A stretch of 64,000 nt of DNA from Phoronis australis (GCA_002633005.1 NMRA01000176.1:1161-65160); one strand, 5' to 3'. Positions 1-12,239 are shown, numbered from the stretch's first letter. Notes: generated by a model from the letters alone, not told the origin. A program made the numbers and translations.

Positions 1-2744
1 AATACTGAAACACACATGGAAAACACCAATATGTATTTTTCAAAAACACGTACCTGTTTTTGAAAGCTATACTTCTTTCTCTTTCTTGAAATGTGGCCCA
101 TAATGTACTTTTCCTGCTAACAAATGATGCACTCATGTTTCAGAATGTTCCTATCTTGTTCAGGTTAATTGGGTGTTTCAGATTTTGGAAGTATAATTGA
201 TTTTCTTGGGAAATCTTGGATAACATCTGTATCACTTTCAGCAACTTCAGCTTTAGTACTACTGTTGGTGCCTTGAAACGTTGCTATGCCGTTCTATGTC
301 CTTTCAATTTTCTGGTCTAACACTTAGTATTCTAGTCTACAGCACTCAGCAGTATACTATACTCAGTATACTGTGTAGGCTACCAGGACATGCAGCTGTT
401 TTCTGCACAAACGTTTGTGACACCTCTTCTGCTTTTTGATCTACTGATCTACAGAGTTCCACAGTCAATCAGATTTCGTCAGGAAGCTTTCCTAAGCTTC
501 TTTAGGCTCTGACATCACAATTTGTGCTGTTTGATAAACCTTGAATTATACAGGCATCACACTCCATGGGAGCAGCCATATTGAAGTATCTGAGCACAAC
601 AATACAATCTGGCTCTCTGATTGGTCAATTCAATAGAAAAGCGCCATCAAGTGGCAGGAATGTACATCATATTTTGTGTAACAAAAACACCTTTTTTTAA
701 AAAAATGTGCAAGTGTAGACGTGAGAACTTTTTGGAATTTGATTTCTAGGTATATTATCTAGCCACATAGAAAAAACTAGGTTGCCCCCCCAAAGTACTC
801 ACAAGGATGAACGCTACGAGATCTGGCCCACCGACTATTATGGAAGCATGGGAATTTTTAGAATAAAATTTGTAATTTTAAATACTAACGAGGATTTGAA
901 ATATTGGTAATATAAAGTAATGTAAACCTGTGACCCACGCATTGCGTAAACGGTCATATAAGCCATTGCAAAGACAATCACTGAAATGAAAAATATAAAA
1001 AATGATATTATACAGTCATTAACCTTTTTCGTCGTTACAATTGCATAGTACCTATTTTTCAGTTGTTTATAAACAGACAAGACGATCAGTTGTCAAGGGG
1101 GCCGCTCTCGGGCGCTCCATTACATCACTGCATTCCCAAAGCTTTTAGTATGGGTTTAAAAATTCCTTGACCCGGACGCCACTTGATTTATCCTAAAAAT
1201 CCGCTTTGGAAATAGATGAGCATACGAACAACAGTATGCATGCATGTAAAGTCGTGTGAATGTATACAACAATTGTCCAATGGAACTGTACATGTTTGTG
1301 TACATGTACATGTGCATATTCGGAATTGAGGGCATAGGCCGGTTTGAATAAAAGTTGAGAGCAAACTTTTGCAAAACGATAGAGTTATAGAAACTGATAT
1401 GTTAACATTAAGTATTTCTATGAAAAAAGAAGAATGCGTGACATCAAAAACACCCTGTACTGGTTGGTAAGACACGCACATATACATCGGTTAGCCGCGT
1501 GTGCCTGTGAACACCACTGCTTGGGCGGCCGAAGCCGGAGGTCGAAGTATGCATTTTACACAAACCCAATTTCCCGATAGGTGATTGGAATTGTCTACTT
1601 CAGGTTATACCAAGGAATAATAATTTCACTAATATGCAGACGTTTTTTCAAAAAATGAAACGCATGTAAGGGGTGCTGAGGTGTCTCAAGGAAAATTACT
1701 TCAGTGGTACGCTCTTTTTCTATAACTATCTGGTATTACCTGTCCTAATACCTAATTCATTTTAGCGTGGTGAACTGGTAATTTGCACAGTTTGAAACGA
1801 CATGGTCTCACAGTTCAAACAGTTGTGTCATAGACTCTGTTGTAGAACAACACGCCGCGGAACTAGAGTTTTAAAAATGCAATCGCATTATTAATATTTA
1901 CCAATATTAATGTTTACACCAATCAATGTACCCCTTTATCCGACCATGATGCGCGGAATCGCAGAATTCTTTTCTGTCAATAACAAGCACACTTCAATCT
2001 GATTGGCCATCCATAACGAGAAGGACAACAAAAATGTTCACACAAAAACAACACATTGAGATACTGTAACCATTTCGGACAATAAAGTTTTCATTTATTA
2101 CAAAATATATTTATCTCAAAGTATCACCATCACGCAGTAAAATCACACCGTAACAATAAAAGGTAAATGTCTAGTTGGTACAAAGTTACTGTACCGTACT
2201 GGTACATGCACTTCACTTCAGCAAAAGTCAGATTTCAACCGACTAATTTGATCCCTCAATTCAGTTGGATCCGACATTTTCTGGCACACAATCATGTTAA
2301 TAGTACATTTATATTGACAACACACCGNCCGCCACAAAATATATATGACAAATTCAAAGGTCATAAACTCTAACTGCTCTGTCCTACATACCCAGGCATA
2401 CATGTAACACACTATAAGTATCGGAAGACCATAAATAGGACAGAATATAAAAATGATGGTTTTCCTCAAGTAAGACAGTTTCAGATTTTAATACCTTGCC
2501 AGGCTACATAACATTTGTCCCATCTCTTGAAATCTACAGAAACGACCCATCTACCGTCCCACTCCGTTCAACAAATACCACGTGACTTCAACTCTAGCTC
2601 TATTTATCTCATTGTGTAGGACCTTATCGACATGTATATGAATTAAGCCAAAAATGTACGAAACTATAAATGAACTTTGTAAAAGTGATTGTTTTTTTTT
2701 GAAAATAAGAAGCCTGTAGAATTATATTTTTGACTTTTTATCAG
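1..2744. other. Non-coding stretch without a recognised gene
   Basis: All open frames here are short and show no protein motif, splice context or codon bias. The stretch is AT-rich. Around 1,280-1,320 there is an alternating purine-pyrimidine tract built from acatgta units, a word that recurs across the window. One ambiguous base (n) lies at about 2,329. I see nothing else to annotate. Confidence 0.6.
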
Positions 2745-3460
2745 TCTGTCATTAGTTGCGTCACGTGACCATGTCTTTTAGTAAAAATTTGCAATAAGAA
2801 AGGTACGTTGAGAGCAAAAATACGGTATCAATAATACGACCAAATGTTACCGGTCAAAAGAGGTCACAAAGACCCTGTTATTGTTTTCTATGTTATAATT
2901 TCGTTTTCGTTAAATCCTACTTTTGATGTTTTTCATGAAATTCACCAGTCATATTTCTGATAACACCTCATTCAAAATGGAACATTCTAAAACAGTTGGG
3001 CACTAGTGCATAAAGTATAGTATCAATGTAGTTCGGTGGCAGCCCTTCATTGACACACACTTGGTTGAAGGCACGACTGCACTTTTTGTTAGACAATTTT
3101 CAAAATATATACTGTACTCTCTCGTAGTCTCTAAACAACCTCCTGTCTTCGGGCGTGCAGGTACATGTATGAAGCAAAACACTAAGAGACACAGCAGACA
3201 AACAAGTTCAAATACTAGCTACGTTTCAACTTGTTTGTCCGTTGTTTCTCTTGGTGTTTTGCTTCATAGCTGCACGCCTGAACATACAGGCAGGAGATTG
3301 CAGAGGAACTACGATCGAGTATATAATACTGCAAGCTGTCTTTAAAAAGTACAGTCGTGCCGTCAACAAAGCACAGTATCTGAAAGTTTGTTATGAATCC
3401 GATCATGCATTTCTGTACCAACTTTGGACATTTTTGTACGGTCCAAGATAGCCTTAAAAC
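2745..3460. repeat. Dispersed repeat, split by a palindromic insertion
   Basis: The left part (cacgtgaccatg, then an aagaaaggtac block, then a ggaacat block) and the right part (agtatctgaaag to ccttaaaacggcaataaa) match, in the same order, uninterrupted sequence at about 7,640-8,010 and 15,330-15,690. Those two are counterparts inside the duplicated segments. This copy is interrupted by the inverted repeat at 3,062-3,371. The family has no visible coding sequence. Seen by eye; identity was not computed. Confidence 0.55.
3062..3371. mobile_element. Long near-palindrome (fold-back MITE)
   Basis: Arms at 3,062-3,208 and 3,228-3,371 are inverted copies separated by a loop of about 19 bases. Matching blocks include gaagcaaaacac, gacaaacaagtt and ggcacgactg, with scattered mismatches and small indels. 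The whole unit sits inside another repeat whose other copies are uninterrupted. A possible direct repeat, agtatc, flanks it (about 3,019-3,024 and 3,375-3,380). Together these suggest insertion of a fold-back or MITE-type element. The open frames inside it are by-products of the palindrome. Confidence 0.65.
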
Positions 3461-4281
3461 GGCAATAAACCCGCCTTGGCGTTACAAAAACTAATTTTCG
3501 ATTACCACTTACCGCTTTGAAAATGACCGGTCTCAAAGTGTCCTTAATTTAAACAGACCAGAATTTGCAATTTGTCTTGTTAAGGGCGGCATATCGTTTA
3601 CTTGCCAGCTATGGTCCCGGGGAATAACTAGCTGTAAAAAATTAATTCTCATATGAGTTAGGTAACACGTTGGCTTCAATTTCGAAGCCATATAGTTCCT
3701 GGGTTGAAGGATATGGGAGGCTTCTGATACCACTTCTGCGACCAATTTGGGAGAAACAATTTTGTTTTGATGTTTGTATATCACAAACCACAGTTAGGAC
3801 ATGCATCACGTGGATCTCTTCATGATTAATATTTATTACGAGTACTAGTAAGACCGGCCCACTTTTGTGAGTTTACTTTGTCGGTTAAAAATTGACGTAC
3901 TGGATGAAAAATCCAAATTTTGGAAGCTTGTACATGTAAGACATGTTCTAGTTTCCACTCCAAACAATCCAAACACTACTCTAACTGATAAATGAATAGC
4001 AAAGGGAATTCTTTGGTCAGCACTGCTGTCAATATTTTTTTCCATTTTTAAGAAAAGATAATGTTTGCAAAAAATCACCGTCGATCTGATGAAGAAACTA
4101 GCAGGAAAGGGTCTGGGTCCATTTTCTGTACTGGAAAGTTGACCTGGAAATTGACCAATCGCATAACAGGCTTCAATAAAATTATAGTTGAAGCATGCGG
4201 CGTGATTGGTGGAATTTCGAGTCAGAGTTTGAGTAGAGTCTGAGGTCGGATAATAGACCCAGGGCCGAACTTATTTAAATG

Positions 4282-4471
4282 CGGATAAAAACTCATATAA
4301 ATGTATTAAATGTTTACCACAAAGCACAAGCTTTGTAAACTACATAGATCACTAACTGAAAGAGGGTATTATCGTTACGGATAAAAAACTCATATGAATG
4401 TATTAAATGTTTGTCACGAAGCTCAAGCTTTGTAAACTACATAGATCACCAAAGAGGGCGTTATCTTTGCT
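4282..4471. repeat. Two-copy tandem repeat, unit about 96 bp
   Basis: Copies at about 4,282-4,377 and 4,378-4,471 share the order cggataaaa, tgtattaaatgttt, caagctttgtaaactacat and agatcac, with scattered substitutions and a small gap. No coding potential. Confidence 0.75.
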
Positions 4472-4714
4472 GTGGTGTAAAAGCTAGTGCACAAAGTATT
4501 CCAGTCTACTCATGTTCGTGGTCGAATACCCTAAGAAACAGTATTGCGTTATTCGAAGTCGTTGCATTTTAGAAAATCATGACTTTTCAAGGTCTGAGTG
4601 TATGTTCAAAATTATAAATCTATTGTGCATTGCTTTCTTCGAATTATTGCGGCAAATATCTCTACGTTTGTTCGCTCATTTTTTTTAGACTCGCTTTGGA
4701 GTGTACAACAGGAA

Positions 4715-5575
4715 TAATTTAAGGTTATCTCCAACCTTATTTAGAGGCCTCCATTCTAACTCGTCTATCAAAAAACTAAGCTTTGTCAACTAGTAAAAGC
4801 TGAAAGAACAAAGACCAGGAAATATGAATATACTTTTTGTATTTATGTGCCGTAATTAGTTTTACGTAAAAACCTTTTTTAAGTCAAAATTTCATTTTTA
4901 AGAAAGGTACATTCATAGCAAAAATAACCCCTGGGTTTATTTTAATGAAACCTTTTTTAAATGAAAACTTCACCAGTTACCTCAAAAACGCTGTTAGGAA
5001 TTTTCGATAAGTCTGTTGGTTTTGTTTCTATGACAAATCAACTCGCAAAACGTAAAAAATTGAAGTCGTATTCGTCTTTGTCACATTACTCCAAAACTAG
5101 GCCTTTATATAAAAAATCCTAAAAGAGTTTTTGAGATTGATGACTAAGTTTGGAAAGTTTCAGCGAAATCCATCGAGCCGTTTTCGAGAACTAGCGTTCC
5201 TAAGTTCAAATAAAGTCGATTTGCCGAAGCGGCGAGAAAAAGCCGATTCAACTGGGACAAGTTAAAATCTCGAAGTTTTCGGTTAATTATACGGTGAAAA
5301 CTTGTTTTCGATACACATTACCTATACAATCCTTAAATAACTTAGCTATTTCAACGTTCACTCGCAATGTCAACTGATTTTGAAGTGCGTAACTGACTTA
5401 ATTATCATTGAAACCTCAATAAGACGAATTATTCCCTGCCAACTTTTGCTGTTGTTTATATATTTTGTATTTGAAGTTCCCGGAGAATGAAGATAAGGTA
5501 TTTTTCTAGACACAAGTGAAATATTGTAAAAATGGACAATTTTTATGAATAAGGTTGGAGATAACGTTAAACAAA
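4715..5575. mobile_element. MITE-like repeat with inverted ends
   Basis: The word aaggttatctccaacctta at about 4,721 recurs inverted at about 5,547 (taaggttggagataac), giving ends of roughly 20 bp. The same end sequence is found near 25,500-25,535. The internal block gctgttaggaatttt near 4,990 matches, inverted, a block near 24,375. It is probably one or two fragments of the same non-autonomous DNA transposon family. No transposase frame is visible. Confidence 0.45.
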
Positions 5576-8134
5576 CTTTCATTTTATTACCGAGACACTT
5601 GACGAACCGGAAGTGGGACCGGGGTGATTGGTTTTGCTGTTCACACTACTTGTCTGAGTTCTGTAAACGCAAGAATCTCGTGAAGGAAAATAATGTGATC
5701 ACATGCTTTGCTTGCAGTACATGGGAATACCTCGCAAACTCTTGCGTCATCTTGAGATTTCGTGCGTCAGGCATTTTTTAACTTTTGTGAGGTTAGTCGA
5801 AATGAAAAGTTCGCCCTTTTCAGAGACTGGCAATTCGCATAAAATCTCTCTATAGATACAATGAATATGAAAATTTTGACGCAGTCGTAAAACACCAATC
5901 CTTCAAAAGCAATCACTGAAAATGTTTTTATCAGTTGATAAACTGTCATTTGCTTCTGCGCATGTGTTAACAAGTTGGATCGTGAAAGAATCGGAGACAA
6001 AAGCGCACTTTAATGACTCTTATTACAGCAACACAAACAAGAATGGACAAGAAAAGGGAAACCAGGTATTATACATATAAAGCAAAATTTATTTTAACAA
6101 ATGAAATACATGTAATTCCTGGGCTCGTGACCTAAGGAAACATCTTGAATCTGAAAAACCCATGTCTTTACTAAGCTCACGTTCCTGACAGTCATTGTTA
6201 AATTGTAGTCTATGTTTCTCCTCACCAAATCCAGACTTTTTTTACATGAGTAACTAGGTAAAAGATTTCCCCTTTTCAGTCATTGTCGGAAGCACCCATT
6301 TTACACTGGGACGCGGAAGGTTGTAAGCTTAAAGATTCTTCTAACACGAGCATCGGCAAGCGCTCGGTTTTCACAAAAAAAAAAATAATTTCACAATTAA
6401 AAACTAATTCTTTTGTCTGATTGCAAATATTTTTATGGTCCGGCGCATATTTTACCCTCGGTTGTGCGCGGGAAAAGAATCCTAGTGTTATTTTATACCC
6501 AGTAAAAAGCAAAGGGTAGACAAATTGGCCACCCGGCAAGCGGATCGGTTTCTACTTTCTCTTTATATCCCCTACGTACATGTAACAACAGCCTTCCTCA
6601 CTAATGACAAGCGAAGTTGGAGGATCTAGAATGCTGTAATGGGGGAGGGGTAATCAAGATTTTCTACGGAAAATGTTTGCGCAACCCGTAAAAACGGCAT
6701 GTCGACGTGGATATTTTCCCTTTATTTTAACTCTGACTATGAGCAATTAATTCCTGGGATTTTTAGCGAAATTTTACGTAGAGTTGTTTTCATTTGATTT
6801 TGCAAGCTTGGATTAGATCCTTATGAACTGGGAATGCAGCCAAGGAACAATGCTGACGTTCATGTTTAATATATTTCCAAATCCTGACGAACTAGAGGTT
6901 CTGCTAAAAAAAATTGGAAGCTGGTATCTCATAATGTGCTTCATGCTTCATGGTTTTACATCCAATATAACAGATTACTCGTCAAAGCAGATTTAGCCAC
7001 TTCAAGTGCTTGAAAGGTAATCGAAAAAGAGCACATTGGTACAATATCGAGTTATACAGCCTGAAAAGTTCTAGAGCATATTAATTTGACAGACTGGTGC
7101 GATAGGCAAGATACAGTTTGTATGCACACCACGTGACTTTCACGTTTAATGCAAATCAAAACGTCTTCCTTCCGTTAGCATGGCTGCATATTCTATCTTC
7201 ACATTGGCGTAAAGTCGTCCCCATATAGACGTAACCTTAACCAGTCTTCACTCATGCGAGACATCATGTCACGTGCCAGTGATCCATCACACGGTCGCAA
7301 TTTTCTGAATATTCCCATCGAAAATCTACAAATAGATATGGGATGTCAAATTATTTGTTGCTTCCGTGCTAACAAATGTGATGACTGTTATTTTTATCTT
7401 CATCTTTTTACTTGCACCGTTGGATATGCTTGTCACCCGTATATCTTCTTTGTTGATATAACTTTATATTTAATCTAAGACACAATCACTAACTCTGCAA
7501 TTCGTACGCTTAAAGTTATATAGAACCTTATACACCAGACTGTATATTTTGTCAAATATTTACAAACCAATGAAATTAAACTAAGCAAAATAATACTTTC
7601 TAAGAATAGGAATTCCTTAAAATTTTATTTTTGTCCACATAACAATTCGACATTAATTAGTCATGGCAAAACAGCATTATCAACAATATGAGCAACTTTT
7701 GTGTATTATAAATATTCAAGATAAAATTTCCAAATGCTGTTATAAATTATCGTTTCGTTTCGCTTTCGTTTTCGTTTTAAGTGTAAATGTTTCACAAAAA
7801 ATTTATAAGTCCTATTTTTGAAAGCCCTCATGCAAAAGTGGAACGTGTTTTAAAAACAATTCCTAGCACTGCTTTGGAGCACTGTTCATGAAACATAGTA
7901 CCTAAAATTTTAATGTGAATCTGGCAAGCCATTTGAGATATACGATGTTCCGAGTCCTACATAACCTTAAAACGGCAATAAATTTGCCTCTGTTCCTGTT
8001 AACCTTCACTGCTGCAAAATTGATTTCAATTTATTCCTTACTCGGAAAGGAACTGCCTTTTGGCCTTGCAGCGAATGAATGGACAACCTGTGACAAATCA
8101 ACTTGTAGATCGTGATCTCGGCGAGAAAAGTTGT

Positions 8135-8225
8135 TTTCTGAGATTAGGCTCAGAGAGCAATCGAACCTGGAACCCCCAAGATGACCGCCTAACGCTGTGC
8201 CGACGGAGCTAAATAACTCGATAAA
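8135..8225 (-). repeat. tRNA-derived SINE-like fragment
   Basis: Read on the minus strand, tagctccgtcggcacagcg resembles a Pol III A box (D-arm) and ggttcgattgc a B box (T-arm), at tRNA-like spacing. The expected acceptor-stem ends do not pair, so this is a SINE head or tRNA pseudogene rather than a working tRNA. I found no counterpart in copy B, which suggests insertion after the duplication, or loss from B. Confidence 0.5.
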
Positions 8226-9034
8226 TGGCAGACTGAGATTCGGAAGTGTATTTTAACTACAGTACGTATAGCCCTGTTTATCTGACTTAAACGAAATTGA
8301 ATATCGCCTTTCATTCTCATAAAATCAGACTCATTTTATCACTCACTTTCATAAGATTCTATTTCCTTTACTAACAATAACAATGAACTCATCAGTAAGT
8401 CAGAGAAACGTTTGGGGTTGGTCAAGCCTAAACAACGAGCACAAAAAAGGTGATTGCCAGATTTAGGAATAGTTGTTTCGCCCTGCACTGTGTGTTGCTA
8501 ACCTATTCTATAGGACAACTGAGGGAAATCTTGACTCCTACGATTAGACAACGTAAAATGTTGGGGGTACCGTTGGCCTGGTCGGTGTTTGAAAGTAGGC
8601 TACAAATAGGCCTATATGAGTCTTAGGTTGCAGTAGAGATACATGTAACGTTTCCGTAAGTATCTTGTGCTATCATCAGACCACGCAATAATTGATTGTT
8701 ATTCTTATCAAATATCAATAAAGTAAAGCAGCCATGTCCGAAACGTTATTATGAGTATATTTATTTCACTTGGGTTCTGTTTATGCTGACATATATTCCC
8801 TGGCATATAGTCAGCAGGCCGCGAAATCTATCACCGTCGCAAGAACCTTTCCTTTTGCGTTCAACGCAAATCATTGGTGAATGCTGTAAATCTCCCAAGT
8901 TCATCGAAAAACCACTTTCCTGTTTGTGTGAAAAGATGGACCACGATCGTAGAGTTTACATTTTACCTCAAAATGTGATTGGTTATTCAAACTACCAGTT
9001 ACATATGCTTATTGATTAAGATGTAAATGCCAAC

Positions 9035-9253
9035 TTACGACACCGGTGACCGGCCTGATCCTCTGAACACGTCAACCATGCCATCGAGGTTCTCCCGGAA
9101 AGCTTCACAGAGGGCGCCATTGTCCATACAGTCTAGCATCGTGTCGATTATCGCCTGCTTCATTTCGTGACATCTGTACATGTTTGTGGTGCGGTAGCGA
9201 GTTCTCAAATCTCTCATGACACATGCCCGAGAATCATTAAGCCACCGCTGACC
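9035..9253 (-). CDS. Stanniocalcin-like copy A, exon 3 (last recognised exon)
   Basis: Encodes residues 119-190 and a TAA stop. Cysteines at 129, 146, 160 and 167 keep the stanniocalcin spacing. The motif MLDCMDNGALC and the following FRENLDGMVDVFRGSG are conserved in copy B, as is the N-x-S site. The acceptor, tatgtttaag, has a weak pyrimidine tract. Confidence 0.7.
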   Translation of the reverse strand, partial: GQRWLNDSRACVMRDLRTRYRTTNMYRCHEMKQAIIDTMLDCMDNGALCEAFRENLDGMVDVFRGSGRSPVS

Positions 9254-12196
9254 CTTAAACATAGCATACGATAGGTATGTAAGATGTCTCAAAAATTAAC
9301 AAACTATTACGAATTTTAAGTGCCAAGTAATGGTACAGATCATTCCGGGAATCCCAAAATTTGTTTTACAAGCATTGCAGTTGGAAAAGAGAAAAATGAG
9401 GAATGCATAACACACTCCCTCCACACACATGTACTCTATAGAACGGAAAATTAACCTGCAACTGTGCACTTTGTTTAAATTGAACTCAGTTTTCATAAAA
9501 AGACTTGCAACAATGCGGCATCTCTGCTTTGGCACGTTAGCTTTGTCTTTGCCTGTACTGGACCGGCTCATCTGATTGCATTTGGCGTCAAAACGCAAAA
9601 AAGACGTTTTGTGAATTAAAGTCCACTGTGACATGCATGTTTTTCACTGTTCGTCTTTGGAAGGGATTATTGGATTGAAAAAACATTATTTGACAGTAAC
9701 CTTTTTCCGGTTATTCATTTATCTGAACATTTTTGGGCACCTCGTACTCGTGTAAGTTTCAGCACATCCGATTTTTAGAAGATAAAACGTCATGTATGAC
9801 ATATCGTTCTTACCAGTCATTCGGTATAGCCTACGATCTAGAAATATAGACATAACTATCAGCTTTAGAAAGTCGGTTACAGTTCAGCATTGATCATGAC
9901 TCGGATTCGTGCAGGAACAAAATGAAACCAGGCAACAAATTTCTACGACAGGTCACGCGTCTTAATGAAATGTTGGTCTTTTTCGAAGAAGACAGCTAGT
10001 GAAAAAACAGCTTGAATTAAGTAAAGAAATATACTTACTGTTTCTGTCAGTTGATCTCTCTTTAAGTTGAAATTGTGACAAATTCTCTCGCAATTTCCAA
10101 GGAGGTCAGTGCCACGACTGCAACCGGGGAATCGCCTTGAAAAGCAGTTGAAAAATTCGCAATTTCCATGCTCGGAGTAATCCACACAACTTTGCTCAAC
10201 CGCTGAAAATGACAGAAAGGATACTACCTAATGTAATGGTCATCAACTCAAGACACCATGGTCATAATGACCTAATTGGCTTATTTTGACATGTCAGAGT
10301 TGATGTGGCGCGAAAAACATAGTGCGCTGTTAAAAATTCTCGCTTTGCCCACGTATATTCAGCTCAAGTTGTGAGTTGCCAGGACATCCCATTCAGGTAT
10401 ATGCAGCTCGGAAGTGAATCCAAGGTGACACCGAGCCTTTTTATATCGGCTTTCATGTTCAATACTTGCTGGCCACGACGGAATCGAAACATTTACCACC
10501 GAATAGCCGGTAATGGAATAAAAAGGTTCGCGTAATGATACTGCCCTCAGCAGTTCAAGCACATCTCCTTGGGTGGGTTCGCGATCTTGGAATCAAAGTA
10601 AAAAAGTAGAATGGATCTAAAATGTTGTTAGTTATCCCACTGAATAGCAGCGAAAATAGTACAAGCATGTGAGAACATTTCAGGTGAATTTGAAAAAGAT
10701 CTTTGGAAGTGATCTGCAAGGTGACTTGGGGGCATTTCATACTAACGTCGACGCGTCGATGTTTTGGGGAGTTGTGGTCAGTATGAACGGTTAACTTCGG
10801 TCCTGGATCAAAGTTAACAGCGTCGACGCTGCGGTGCAGTATGAACGGTCAACTTCGGTCCCATCGAAGTTTCTCGCCAGGTGCCACTTTTATCGTCAAT
10901 AGTTAGAGGATAGTGTAGTAGCTAACTATTATTAATTTTTGCTCGAATAATCACCAATCGAATTAAAACCAAGTCTCATGTCAAATAGCGCTTGTAAATG
11001 TTCCCAAATTGTCGCATTTAAAAAACCTTAGCGTGCAGCGCTACCTTGCGATTACTTCGATAGCAACAGCGTCACCTACCGTTTATTTCGATGTCCGTTT
11101 ACTACCGAAGCCAATATATGAACGGTTTAGTTAACTCAGTATAAAATGGCCTTTGGAAAAATTATCACGTTTAAAAAACGTTAGGGTGCAGCGCTACCTT
11201 GCAATTACTTCGATGGCAACAGCGTCACCTACCGTTTATTTCGATGTCCGTTAACTACCGAAGCTAGTATGAACGGTTTAGTTAACTCAGTATGAAAAGG
11301 CGCGTTTGGAAAGTTATTATCTGTTGAGTTCGCAAGAATGCAACTTAAGTAGAACGTGTGGAGTGAACCACTGACACAAAAAATAACATAAAATTTGATC
11401 CAAAGTACCGAAATTTGCTTGTGTAGCCTCGTGGTATCCAGATAGGATTCATGATCGACTCTGTCGAAGTTGTTATTAGTGTGGCTGCTACGTAGATTTA
11501 GAAGTATATAAGGCGTTCTTGGGAACATTAAAATGCAGAGACCCCGAATATATGGCCACGCCTATTCTTCGCCGGATATAAGGTCCTGAGTCGTTTTTCC
11601 CTGTGTTTCTTGAGAATTAAAATTATGTAGAGTGCTAAAGGTCAGTAAAATTGAATAATATTTTTCCTGAATTTTTATAACATGCACAAGTACAAGGCCT
11701 TACCTTCGAATTTATAACCACGGCCTTGCTTTTGCATGTGAAACTGAGTTTATGGTATCTTAGTTTCCTTGAAAATTACTCAATGTTTTAAAGCCGATAT
11801 ACGAGTATAGTCTACACTTTCAGTGGGAGTCAGTGGCGAATCTAGTGGACAGTGGTTCTGGGAAATTGTCCTCCCTCCTCATGGGATACAATTAGAATGA
11901 AAAAAATGGCCGCCAACAAAAATCGACCCTGCTGGCCAGAGTAAATTGAATCATCGCCATTGGAAGTATCTTTTCGTTTATCTGGTAATAGGCTACTCAT
12001 ACTTACGTCCTCGGACCCTCATGAAGACCCCGTGGTGTCCACCAAACCCCCTGCCATGGCAACCACGGTGACGTAAGCAGGGTAGCCTCCAGCCAAATGA
12101 GTGCCGTCCGCCAAACCGATGTCTAGAGAGACTCAAAGCACTACCGCACAAAATGACGGAAATAAAAACAAGCATGTAAGGTCTAGTGAACTCCAT
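9035..12196 (-). CDS. Stanniocalcin-like secreted cysteine-rich protein, copy A (three exons)
   Basis: Exons 12,007-12,196, 10,039-10,202 and 9,035-9,253 join in phase to 190 codons plus stop. Residues 1-20 form a signal peptide with hydrophobic core LVFISVILCGSA. Residues 24-63 are rich in Gly, Arg and His. From residue 69 the cysteine spacing is C-x8-C-x4-C-x7-C-x9-C-x3-C, then C-x16-C-x13-C-x6-C. Stanniocalcins, as I recall them, have C-x8-C-x4-C-x5-C-x8-C, then C-x15-C-x13-C-x6-C, with the same IC-x2-F and C-x5-N-x6-V contexts. Stanniocalcin is a secreted glycoprotein hormone best known from fish calcium control. An N-D-S glycosylation site is at 124. The protein ends about 23 residues after the last cysteine, so the usual C-terminal dimer region is missing. 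A possible donor (gtgtc|gtaagt) overlaps the end, so an unseen fourth exon is possible. The family call is an inference from spacing. Confidence 0.68.
10039..10202 (-). CDS. Stanniocalcin-like copy A, exon 2 (cysteine core)
   Basis: The acceptor is cattttcag and the donor gtaagtat. It enters in phase 1 and leaves in phase 0. It encodes residues 64-118 with six cysteines, including the block CEFFNC and the IC-x2-F motif typical of the stanniocalcin N-terminal half. This exon has no counterpart in copy B. Confidence 0.68.
11018..11315. repeat. Two-copy tandem repeat, unit about 150 bp, in intron 1 of copy A
   Basis: Copies begin at about 11,018 and 11,170 with tttaaaaaac. They share gtgcagcgctacct, caacagcgtcacctaccg, tttatttcgatgtccgtt and atgaacggtttagttaactc. 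A related stretch with gtcgacg and atgaacggt words lies just upstream at 10,745-10,865. The matching part of copy B has been lost. Confidence 0.8.
12007..12196 (-). CDS. Stanniocalcin-like copy A, exon 1 (signal peptide)
   Basis: Encodes residues 1-63. The start at 12,196 was preferred over an upstream in-frame ATG at 12,220 because it is conserved in copy B. The donor is gtaagtatga, and the exon ends in phase 1. The stretch after the signal peptide is basic and rich in Gly and His, with two cysteines, and could be a propeptide or a cationic tail. Confidence 0.7.
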
Positions 12197-12239
12197 AGTG
12201 GCAAGTTTTGAAGGTCTCAAGACAAAAAACGTAAGACGA

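Larger units (their letters stand above)
3461..6570. other. Non-coding stretch with small repeats
   Basis: No open frame here has recognisable protein content. The interval contains the tandem repeat at 4,282-4,471 and the transposon-end sequences at about 4,715-5,575, both listed separately. The rest is AT-rich sequence with no feature I can support. Confidence 0.55.

Noticed and set aside
838-1080. Minus-strand 80-codon frame with hydrophobic, membrane-like residues
   Set aside because: AT-rich sequence gives Phe, Ile and Tyr by chance. There is no splice context, homologue or promoter, and the stretch looks non-coding.
3061-3451. Overlapping frames on both strands
   Set aside because: They fall inside the palindrome, which produces matching frames on both strands.
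8148-8215. Functional tRNA gene on the minus strand
   Set aside because: A- and B-box-like words are present, but the acceptor stem does not pair and the anticodon arm is not convincing. A SINE or tRNA relic fits better.
9035-9253. Treating the stop at 9,035 as certainly the true end of the stanniocalcin-like protein
   Set aside because: A donor-like gtgtc|gtaagt overlaps the stop in copy A, though it is weaker in copy B. I searched the conserved stretches below 9,035 for a C-terminal exon and found none, so the question stays open.
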